The translations under genes and the position numbers were made by a program. A stretch of DNA of 64,000 nucleotides. It comes from Prorocentrum cordatum (taxonomy: Eukaryota > Sar > Dinophyceae > Prorocentrales > Prorocentraceae). Below, one piece after another: positions 55,385 to 64,000 of this stretch. The DNA is taken from positions 111,189-175,188 of the forward strand of contig CAUYUJ010019625.1 of assembly GCA_963575745.1 (NCBI GenBank), written 5' to 3'. Below the pieces are notes generated by a model. The model had not been told where the DNA came from and made no database searches. It worked only from the letters and a program-made list of their open reading frames with translations. The stretch's first letter is position 1. The number at the start of each line of letters is the position of its first letter.

Positions 55385-58300
55385 CAAAAAAAACGACACA
55401 GGCCAGCGGCCACCCACAAAACATGCTGCTGCCTGAAAACTGTCCACCTTTCCGCACTGGTCTCAGAGGTGCAGTCATGATTCCGGTTGCAGCACTTCGC
55501 CACAGGGTCAAAGTCAGAAGAGGGAGCTTGTGGGATCATCAATGGCCAGCACGGCAGCGGACACGAAATCTGGCAAATAAACGCACAGATCGTCTGATAT
55601 GAACGATCTGGTTCAATATATAATCAAACTAATTACGCGCGAAACCCCTCGAGTCTGTCACTCAAATTCTCTCTAAGCGGTCGAAGACACTCACTCACTA
55701 CAGAGACACACACACACAGAGGCTGCTGACACTAGCAAGACAAGTGTTACACGGTCGCCAGGACACAGACCAGCGGCCATTCACAAAACATCTCACTGCC
55801 TGGAACACTGTCGACCTCTCCGCATTGGTCTCAGAGGTGCAGTCATGATTCCGGTTGCAGCACTTCGCCACAGGGTCAAAGTCAGAAGAGGGAGCTAGCG
55901 GTATCAGCAATGGCCAGCACGGCAGCGGACACGAAATCTGACAACTGGAGGCACAAATCCTTTGATGTGAACGATATGACTCAATATCACATCAAACTAA
56001 TTACGTGCGGAACTCCTCGAGCATGTCACTCAACTTCTCTCTAGATGGTCGAAGACACTCACTCACTACAGAGGCACACAGAAAGAGGCTGCTTCTACTC
56101 GCAAGGAAGGTATGACACGATCGCCAGGACACAGACGAGCGGCCGTTCAAAAAACGTCAACTCCCTTGAGAGCTGTTTATCTGTCCGAACTGGTCTCAGA
56201 GCTGCAGTCATGATTCCGGTTGCAGCACTTCGCCACAGGGTCAAGGTCAGAAGAGGGAGATTGTGGTATCATCAACGGCCAGCACGGCAGCAGACACGAA
56301 ATCTGACAAATGAAAGCACATATACTTTGATGTGAACGACATGATTCAATATCAAACCAAACTAATTACGTGCGAAACCCCTCGAGCCTGTCACTCAATT
56401 TATCTCTAGGAGGTCGAAGACACTCACTCACTACAAAGACACAGAAAGAGGCTGCTGACACTCGCAAGGAAGGTATTACACGATCGCCAGGACACAGACC
56501 AGCGGCCATTCAAAAAACGTCAACTCCCTTGAGAGCTGTTTATCTGTCCGAACCGGCCTCAGAGCTGCAGTCATGATTCCGGTTGCAGCACTTCGCCACA
56601 GGGTCAAGGTCAGAAGAGGGAGCTTGTGGTATCATCAACGGCCAGCACGGCAGCAGACTCGAAATCTGACAACTGAAAGCACATATACTTTGATGTGAAC
56701 GATACGATTCAATATCAAACCAAACTAATTACGTGCGAAACCCCTCGAGCCTGTCACTCAATTCATCTCTAGGAGGTCGAAGACACTCACTCACTACAGA
56801 GACACACAGAAAGAGGCTGCTGACACTCGCAAGGAAGGTATTACACGATCGCCAGGACACAGACCAGCGGCCATTCAAAAAACGTCAACTCCCTTGAGAA
56901 CTGTTTATCTGTCCGAACCGGTCTCAGAGCTGCAGTCATGATTCCGGTTGCAGCAATTCGCCACAGGGTCAAGGTCAGAAGAGGGAGCTTGTGGTATCAT
57001 CAACGGCAAGCACGGCAGCGGACACGAGTTCTGGCAACTGAAAGCACATATACTTTGATGTGAACGATATGATTCAATATCAAACCAAACTAATTACGTG
57101 CGAAACCCCTCGAGCCTGTCACTCAAATTCTCTAGGCGGTCGAAGATGCTCACTCACTTCAGAGGCATACGCAAAAAGGCTGCTGAAACTCGAAAGGAAG
57201 GAGCTACACGATCGCCAGGACACAGACCAGCGGCCATTCACCAAACATGCCGCTGCCCGAGAACTGTCGACCTCTCCGCACTGGTCTCAGAGGTGCAGTC
57301 ATGATTCCGGTTGCAGCACTTCGCCACAGGGTCAAAGTCAGAAGAGGGAGCTAGCGGTATCATCAATGGCCAGCACGGCAGCGGACACGAAATCTGACAA
57401 CTGGAGGCACAAATCCTTTGATGTGAACGATATGACTCAATACCACATCAAACTAATTACGTGCGAAACTCCTCGAGCATGTCACTCAACTTCTCTCTAG
57501 ATGGTCGAAGACACTCACTCACTACAGAGGCACACAGAAAGGGGCTGCTTCTACTCGCAAGGAAGGTATTACACGATCGCCAGGACACAGACGAGCGGCC
57601 GTTCAAAAAACGCCAACTCCCTTGAGAGCTGTTTATCTGTCCGAACTGGTCTCAGAGCTGCAGTCATGATTCCGGTTGTAGCACTTCGCCACAGGGTCAA
57701 GGTCAGAAGAGGGAGCTTGTGGTATCATCAACGGCAAGCACGGCAGCAGACACGAGTTCTGGCAACTGAAAGCACATATACTTTGATGTGAACGATATGA
57801 TTCAATATCAAACCAAACTAATTACGTGCGAAACCCCTCGAGCCTGTCACTCAATTTATCTCTAGGAGGTCGAAGACACTCACTCACTACAGAGACACAC
57901 AGAAAGAGGCTGCTGACACTCGCAAGGAAGGTATTACACGATCGCCAGGACACAGACCAGCGGCCATTCAAAAAACGTCAACTCCCTTGAGAGCTGTTTA
58001 TCTGTCCGAACCGGCCTCAGAGGTGCAGTCATGATTCCGGTTGCAGCACTTCGCCACAGGGTCAAGGTCAGAAGAGGGAGCTTGTGGTATCATCAACGGC
58101 AAGCACGGCAGCGGACACGAGTTCTGGCAACTGAAAGCACATATACTTTGATGTGAACGATATGATTCAATATCAAACCAAACTAATTACGTGCGAAAGC
58201 CCCTCGAGCCTGTCACTCAAATTCTCTAGGCGGTCGAAGATGCTCACTCACTTCAGAGGCATACGCAAAAAGGCTGCTGAAACTCGAAAGGAAGGTGCTA

Positions 58301-58875
58301 CACGATCGCCAGGACACAAACCAGCGGCCATTCACCAAACATGCCGCTGCCCGAGAACTGTCGACCTCTCCGCACTGGTCTCAGAGGTGCAATCATGATT
58401 CCGGTTTCAGCACTTCGCCACAGGGTCAAAGTCAGAAGAGGGAGCTAGCGGTATCAGCAATGGCCAGCACGGCAGCGGACACGGAATCTGACAACTGGAG
58501 GCACAAATCCTTTGATGTAAACGACATGATTCAATATCACATCAAACTAATTACGTGCGAAACTCCTCGAGCCTGTCACTCAAATTCTCTGTCGGCGGTC
58601 GACGACGCTAACTCACTTCAGAGGCATACACACAGAAGCTGCTCGCACTCGCAAGATAAGTGTTTCACGGTCGCCAGGACACAGACCAGAGGCCATTCAC
58701 AAAACATGCTACTCCCTGGAGAACCGTCCAACTCTCCGCACTGGTCTCAGAGGTGCAGTCATGATTCCGGTTACAGCACTTCGCAACAGGATCAAGGTCA
58801 GAAGAGGGAGCTTGCGGTATCATCAACGGCCAGCACGGCAACGGACACGAAATTTGGCAGCTGAACGCACTTGTA
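55385..58875. repeat. 365-bp satellite, ten copies
   Basis: The anchor ACTTCGCCACAGG (or a variant) occurs near 55493, 55862, 56227, 56590, 56955, 57318, 57683, 58048, 58412 and 58778, spacing 363-369. The unit includes GACACAGACCAGCGGCCATT, CTGGTCTCAGAGGTGCAGTC, ATGATTCCGGTTGCAGC and TAATTACGTGCGAAACCCCT. Two subtypes occur: GGGTCAAAGTC...AGCTAGCGG and GGGTCAAGGTC...AGCTTGTGG. The pair of units around 55862-56227 recurs almost unchanged at 57318-57683, a 1456-bp (four-unit) higher-order spacing. Both strands have open frames; no gene seen. Confidence 0.95.
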
Positions 58876-59119
58876 CTTTGATGCGAGCGAACCCACTCAA
58901 TAAAACATGGATGGCCACGCGCGCCGACGGTGTGTAAGAAACGCAATGCATATAAAAAAACAAGTAGTGTGGTTGAGTTGTTATTTCCTAGACGCTGCGC
59001 GCATGGGGAATCCGCGGACCTCACTGGGGCCGAAGTCACCATTTGCCCGCAGAGCGCCCCAAGAGCGGGCCAAAGCATCCGAAGACCGCGAGCTAAAGCG
59101 TGTCGGGTCACACACTGGC
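58876..59119. other. Spacer
   Basis: Mixed sequence, nothing recognised. Confidence 0.5.
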
Positions 59120-59697
59120 CCCAAGATTTCGAACGGGCGTGTCCTCCTACAGGCGGCTTTTCTAAGAGAAAATAAGAACCATCAGAAAAAGATTCGGAAT
59201 GTGTAAAAAAATAATCGAAAAAACTTCCCGCGACTATTGCTTGTTGACTCTTCTCGAATACATCCCCAAGACGAAAGTTATTCCTCTTGGGCCCGGAACG
59301 ACGGCTTGAAGTCTTGAGCAGACGCGTATGAGACACTCGCCGTCGGATCCCATGAAGTTCGCGCGGATCCAAGTGTGACTTTGGTGTTTGTTTCGGTGGA
59401 TCCGATTTCCGTCCGCGCGGATCCGATTTCGGATTTGCTGGATCCGTGTTCGGTCTTATTTTGTACGGCGGATCCGATTTCTACCCCGTTTAAAATCTAT
59501 ATTATTATTTTAAAACGGGGCACTGGAGGAATCGGATCCGCGGACCCCAGAACCCGCCCGTGTTAAGATTCTACGGGGGAAGGGGGTTCGGTCATGAACT
59601 CCCAACTCATCATCGCCGTTTGCACCTCAAGGGATAAATCTTTCGTCCTGCGTGAGTATTCCTCCTGCAGGAGGACAGGCCCGACGTAACCCAAGAT
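59120..59697. mobile_element. MITE family A, copy 7, perfect target duplication, split by an insertion
   Basis: The left end (59128, TTCGAACGGGCGTGTCCTCC) and the right end (to 59689, GGAGGACAGGCCCGACGTAA) are 562 bp apart instead of about 160. The octamer CCCAAGAT at 59120-59127 and 59690-59697 is identical, showing that the two ends belong to one insertion. About 380 bp of foreign sequence (about 59270-59650) sits inside. Confidence 0.85.
59340..59545. repeat. GGATCC cluster with a strong hairpin
   Basis: GGATCC occurs at 59345, 59365, 59398, 59419, 59440, 59470 and 59534, mostly as CGGATCCGATTTC. At 59468-59541 it forms a nested hairpin: outer stem GCGGATCCGATT / AATCGGATCCGC, inner stem CCCCGTTTAAAAT (59484-59496) / ATTTTAAAACGGGG (59507-59520). 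It lies inside family A copy 7, so it is probably part of what inserted there. Confidence 0.8.
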
Positions 59698-59794
59698 GTT
59701 GCCAAGATGGCCCAAGGTGGTCCGAGACATCCCAACGGACTGCGCAGATGGCCCAAGATTGCCGAAGAATCTCTACCCAGATGGTCTCAAAATG

Positions 59795-59963
59795 CAGTCG
59801 GGGCCTTGACCTAAGGAACCCCAAATAAGGAACGAGGCCCCTTTTTTCCATAAGTTGAACTTCGATTTCCTATCGAAGAAAAATCCAGGGCAAGCTGCGA
59901 AACACTTAAGGAGCGCGGAGCCCCTCCCCAACGAAAAGGGTTCCTTCTTCAGGGCCCCGACAG
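59795..59963. mobile_element. TIR element family D, copy 3
   Basis: 169 bp. Ends are CAGTCGGGGCCTTGACCTAA and CTTCAGGGCCCCGACAG. Same interior as copies 1 and 2. Confidence 0.87.
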
Positions 59964-59989
59964 TAACCAGAATCCCAGCTCAAAAACCA

Positions 59990-60215
59990 ATGTATGGCGA
60001 ACGTTTTCTTATTCGGCGTTTCAGCAGTGGGCGGAACGGGGGGGGAGGGAGAGAGGGCGTCTGGCTCCGGACCTCTGCTGAGTGCGAATGTTTGCAACAA
60101 TGTGCCCTATGGGGGAGACTCCACCTGCTCGAAACGGGCGCCAAGAACAGCCAAGATCTACTCCACCAGGGGGGGGGAGGGGGGGGGAGGGCCCGTGCCG
60201 ATCGGCACAAAATAA
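59990..60215. mobile_element. TIR element family B, copy 3
   Basis: Starts GCGAACGTTTTCTTATTCGG and contains TCTGGCTCCGGACCTCTGCT, CCACCTGCTCGAAACGGGCG and AGATCTACTCCACC, as in copy 1. Ends GGGCCCGTGCCGATCGGCAC. It lies 26 bp after family D copy 3. Confidence 0.68.
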
Positions 60216-60313
60216 CGTATGAAAAAATGATTCCATGCTCATTCCTTCGACTGCTGAGCAGGCTTCGATTGGCTTCTCGGGCCGCGCGGTGTCTCCAAGA
60301 GGGCCACCAAAGA

Positions 60314-60514
60314 TCGGCGGCGAGCGAGGGGGGGAAGTGAGAAGGAGAAGGCCTTCTCAGCAGGCTCGCAAATCCCCTGGCCGTCTCAGAAGTTTTCGAA
60401 GCCCTCCCCAGAGACATGGAAAAACTTCCCAGACGGCGCGAGGGCTTCTGAGAAGTCCCGCCGCCTTCTGACAAGTCCTTCTCCTTCTCATTTCCCCCCC
60501 TCGCTCGCCGCCGA
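60314..60514. mobile_element. Foldback element family O, copy 1
   Basis: 201 bp. The left end is TCGGCGGCGAGCGAGGGGGG then AAGTGAGAAGGAGAAGG; the right end is CCTTCTCCTTCTCATTTCCC then CCCCTCGCTCGCCGCCGA. The 37-bp terminal repeats are nearly perfect. The interior contains several CTTCTGAGAAG-type short palindromes. Confidence 0.87.
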
Positions 60515-60683
60515 AAAGGGTCCCAGGAGGGCTCTGGACCCCCCGAGAGGACCCCCCGAGGGCTCCACGAGAGCCTCCAGGAGGGCCCCACGAGCAGCGC
60601 TGCGCCACGGCGGGGAGCTGGCGGGAGGCAGGCCCCCAAGATGGCCCCAAGACAGCACCAGTGAGGCCCCAAGATGGCCCTCA

Positions 60684-60882
60684 TCGGCGGCGAGCGAGGG
60701 GTAAGAAGGAGGAGGCCTTCCCAGAAGGCGGCGGGACTTCTCAGAAGCCCTGGCGCCTTCTGAGAGGCTTTCTGCGTCTTCAGGGAAGGCTTAGAGCACT
60801 TCTGAGAGGCCGGGGAAACTTCCGAGCCTTCTGAGAAGGCCTTCTCCTTCTCACTTCCCCCCTCCCCCTCGCTCGCCGCCGA
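60684..60882. mobile_element. Foldback element family O, copy 2
   Basis: 199 bp. Same ends as copy 1 (TCGGCGGCGAGCGAGGGG and CCCCTCGCTCGCCGCCGA), and again rich in CTTCTGAGAGGC and CTTCTGAGAAGGCC. The two copies are about 170 bp apart in the same orientation. Confidence 0.87.
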
Positions 60883-61720
60883 CATGAGGTGATCCATGGA
60901 TGGCCCGATGCAGCCCCCAAGGAACACCCAAGAGGCCGCAAGAAGATCTCGAGAGGTCCCTGAGGAACCTCAGGAACGCCACTGAAAGCCTCCAGAGATC
61001 CCCAAAGTCGCCCAAAGAGAGCCCGAATCACGAGCAGAAGCAGGCGGCTTCCTCTTGTTTCTATCTGCCTGCCCAGGCGGGCTACTCTTGGGCGCCTCGG
61101 CCCAGTGGTGGCCCCAAAAGGGCCTCAGAGGAGCCCCGAGAGGAGCCCCAGACTCCCTGGGCAGGGCTGCAGGAGGGCCAGAAGCCAAAAAGAGTGTCCC
61201 AAGAGCGGCCCCATAGCGGAGGCCACCAGGGTCACCACCGGGTTTTGTGACTCCTGGCCCCACCAGCGTTCGGGACATCCTCGGAAAACCGCACGAGTCC
61301 CCAAACCGGGTGGTGACACCAAATCGCCCGAGACTCACCGCCAGGTGTTGTCACCACCACGTTTGGGGACTACCGAGAGCGGCCCAATAGCGGAGGCCAC
61401 CAGAAGGCAGCCTCCAAGATGGCCCCAAGATATCCCCGAGAGGCCACATGGAGACCTCAAGGTGGCCCAAGATGGTCCAAAACAGCCCTCAGGGAACAAG
61501 AAACGCCTAGGAGGCCTCCAAGGGCCCTTGATAGCACCCAAAGCCATCCAACAATTCCCCAAGATTGCCAGGAACATCAAAACACACGCGATGATGATGC
61601 TTCTGCCGTTGCAAACTCCAAATGGGGTTCTCGCGGTCCGCGAGGTGGCCCCAAGAGAATCCCGAAAGAGCCTGCGAGGATCTAACGACGACTGCTGCTC
61701 ACTTGCTTCAGCGACCAACA
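60883..61720. repeat. Degenerate GGCCCCAAGATGGCCC-rich region
   Basis: Built from CCCCAAGATGGCC, CCCAAGAG and CAGCCCTCAGGGA-like words with no fixed period. ACCGGGTGGTGACACC-like text (about 61230-61370) occurs three times in direct and inverted order. Frames are Pro/Arg/Ser-rich and unconvincing. Confidence 0.6.
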
Positions 61721-61724
61721 CACA

Positions 61725-62625
61725 CGATGGACTGTGGCACTCGAAAAGGAGTGATACACGACCGCCGCGCAGGACATAGACCAGCGGCCATTCATAAAAC
61801 ATGTCACTGCCTGAAAAAAAATGATCATCTCTGCGCTCTAGTTTCAGAGGTGCAGTCATGAGCTTGGTTGCAGCACTTCACCAAGGGGTCAAGGTCAGAA
61901 GAGGGAACTTGTGATATCATCGAGACCGGTCAACTGAATGTACATGTCCGTCGACTTGAGCGAGTGCGTGCAACATATCAGGTTCAAAGAAACTATGTGA
62001 GGAGCACCCTGGGCGTGTCACGAAAAACTGTCGGCTGTCAGAATACAACGACAGATGCTCACTCACTTCAGCGACCAACACACACAACAGATTGGGGCAC
62101 TCGCAAAGGAATGTTACACGAACGCAGCGAAGGACACAGACCAGCGGCCATTCACAAAACATATCACTGCCTGGAAAACTGTCCAACCCTCCGCACTGGT
62201 CTCAGAGGTGCAGTCATGATTCCGGATGCAGCACTTCGCCACAGGGTCAGGGTCAGAAGAGGGAGCTTAAGGTATCATCAATGGCCAGCACGGCGGCGGA
62301 CTCAAGACTCTAGCATGTTCTTCGATATGAGCGAACCCGTGAAAAACCCCTCGAACACATATCTCATAACCTGAAACGTAAATATAATTATCTCCCACAA
62401 CTCACGAAATGAGGTGAGGCGTTACACGAGCGCCGAGACACAGACCAACGGCCAATCACGAATCATGCCACTGGCTGGCTGGGAAATGCCTCCTCACCCC
62501 GCACTGGTCTCAGAGATGCAGTTTTGATTCCGGTTGCAGCACTTCGCCACAGGGTTAAGGTCAGAAGAGGGAGCTCGTGGTATCATCAATGTCCAGCGCG
62601 CCAGCGACCTCGAAATCTATAAACG
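61725..62625. repeat. Three diverged satellite-core copies
   Basis: The shared core recurs near 61875, 62233 and 62541 (spacing about 358 and 308), each with GCGGCCATTCA-like text before and GGTCAGAAGAGGGA after. They are more diverged than the array at 55.4-58.9 kb. Confidence 0.85.
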
Positions 62626-62739
62626 GAGTACCAATGTCGTTTGATGTGAGCGTGCCCATATGTGAGTAGCCCCCCAGGTCTATCACATATGTTTCCAGAA
62701 GGTCGAGTATAACGATTGCTGCCCCCTTACCTCAACAGC

Positions 62740-63170
62740 CCCCACACACATTAACAAACACACACGCACAGTGGCTTTTGGCACTCGCAAGAGAGTGTGA
62801 CACAAAGGCCACAACACGGGCCAACGGCCATTCGCAAATCATGCCACTGCCTGGAAAACTTGCCATCTATCCTGGGGAGACCAAGAGGTACCGATACCGC
62901 TACTCCCCGGACCTCTCCCGGGAGGCGTTATGAACAAAATTCCGAGGCGAATCCAACGAAGGCGACGAGGGCCTCCGAGGAGGCCCAAAAAGGGGAAAAC
63001 TGGCGGAGGGTAGCGGTGTGGGTACCTTTTTCTCCTCTGATCTCCGCACTGGTCTCGGAGGCGCATTCAAGATTCCGGCTGCCAGCTCTTCACCACACGG
63101 TCAAGGTCCGAAGCGGGAGCTCGTGGCATCATCCGTGGCCGGCGCGGCGTCGGACGACCAAATGCGCCTA
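62740..63170. repeat. Highly diverged satellite-core copy
   Basis: CCAACGGCCATTCGCAAATC, ATGCCACTGCCTGGAAAAC, CGCACTGGTCTCGGAGGCGC and GATTCCGGCTGCCAGCTCTT are recognisable. About 150 bp of unrelated sequence (about 62880-63040) splits the unit. Confidence 0.7.
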
Positions 63171-63855
63171 GCTTTCGACAGATGCGACCCCAGTCAGTGG
63201 CACGTCCCACCAGCTCCCTGGGCGCGGATGGTTTTTGCCGCATCCTCTCTTGCAGCTCCCCTTCTCCCCGTTCGCTGAGGGGGGTACCCTTCACCGCCTT
63301 TTCTGCCCCGGGGTCTCGAGAAGCGGGGCCGCGAGCGGTCGTGGCGTCTAAGATGCCCTGCTACCAGGCGGCCCGAGGTGCCCACGGAGCCTCCCGACGA
63401 TGCCCCCGACAGGCCAGAATCCTTCAAGCGCACTGGTCTTGGCCATTCGGTTTTCTCGCCTTTGCGCGGTCGGCGAGCTCTAAGATCGCTTAAGAAAGCA
63501 CGAAGACGTCCCAAAACGGCCCCAAGGAATGACGTTTCAAGGGAGGGATGATTATAGCCTCGCCCTTTATGGGGTCCAAGGGATCTGATTATGTCCAAGA
63601 TGGCCCTCAGAGGGCCCCGAAGACCCCAAAGAGAGGTACGACTTTGTGTGGCGCCTTGTTTTATCGCTCTGTCGGGCCGTGCACTGCATTGGTCTGCTTC
63701 GATTGGCACTGCCTCACCTAACGTTGCCGAAGGTGCGCGATCGAGGGGCAAGGCTTCGTAGGTCCGAAGAGGACATCATCGGCATCAAGAAATCCCGAAG
63801 ACGCGTTTCGGAGGGCCTGAAAGGAAAGGCTAAAAGCATTGATTTCGTCAAAGTG
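63171..63855. other. Spacer, no supported gene
   Basis: Mixed GC-rich sequence. A minus-strand frame of 185 codons (63194-63751) has no recognisable motif. Confidence 0.45.
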
Positions 63856-63857
63856 TT

Positions 63858-64000
<143 letters not shown>

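Overview
This window is dinoflagellate nuclear DNA, and almost all of it is repeat. The clearest evidence for the host is at 49392-49413, minus strand: the complete 22-nt dinoflagellate trans-spliced leader (TCCGTAGCC, then ATTTTGG, then CTCAAG) at the exact 5' end of a retrotransposon. The high GC content, low gene density, very long degenerate microsatellites and many small inverted-repeat elements fit this. The genus cannot be fixed from the sequence. I see no intact host protein-coding gene, rRNA, tRNA or spliced-leader RNA gene.

Layout. Positions 1-26 kb are mostly triplet microsatellite: degenerate (ATC/AGC)n blocks, all on the same strand, bordered by (TCC)n or (GGA)n tracts. An AT-rich RNY-patterned triplet block lies at 19.2-20.0 kb. 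Spacers between them carry small elements with terminal inverted repeats (TIRs). Positions 26-30 kb are a mosaic of several such elements. Positions 30-38 kb hold tandem repeats: an 83-bp degenerate array, a 280-bp satellite (8 copies), a 64-bp satellite open in three frames, a decamer minisatellite and a 115-bp array. Positions 39-42 kb hold more foldback elements.

Positions 42.3-49.7 kb contain the main feature. It is a LINE-type (non-LTR) retrotransposon on the minus strand, about 6.5 kb, with (GGA)n microsatellite on both sides. In coding order it has a zinc-ribbon and coiled-coil ORF1-like part, an APE-type endonuclease, a reverse transcriptase with a FVDD active site, a Cys/His segment, an RNase H and a C-terminal Cys-rich segment. 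It is broken by frameshifts and five in-frame stops. Because it starts precisely with the spliced leader, this copy came from a trans-spliced mRNA that was reverse transcribed to its full 5' end.

Positions 51.8-55.2 kb hold a (TATG/TGTA)n tract and a very large inverted repeat (arms about 0.97 and 0.83 kb). Positions 55.4-58.9 kb hold a 365-bp satellite (10 copies) that shares a core of about 100 bp with the 280-bp satellite and with dispersed copies elsewhere. Positions 59-64 kb hold further TIR elements, including one split by a later insertion, then diverged satellite copies and a hexamer microsatellite running off the end.

The parts do not form a pathway. The common theme is mobile and tandem DNA. 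At least ten short TIR or foldback families are visible. The best of them, called family A here, has seven copies, four with perfect 8-bp target-site duplications.
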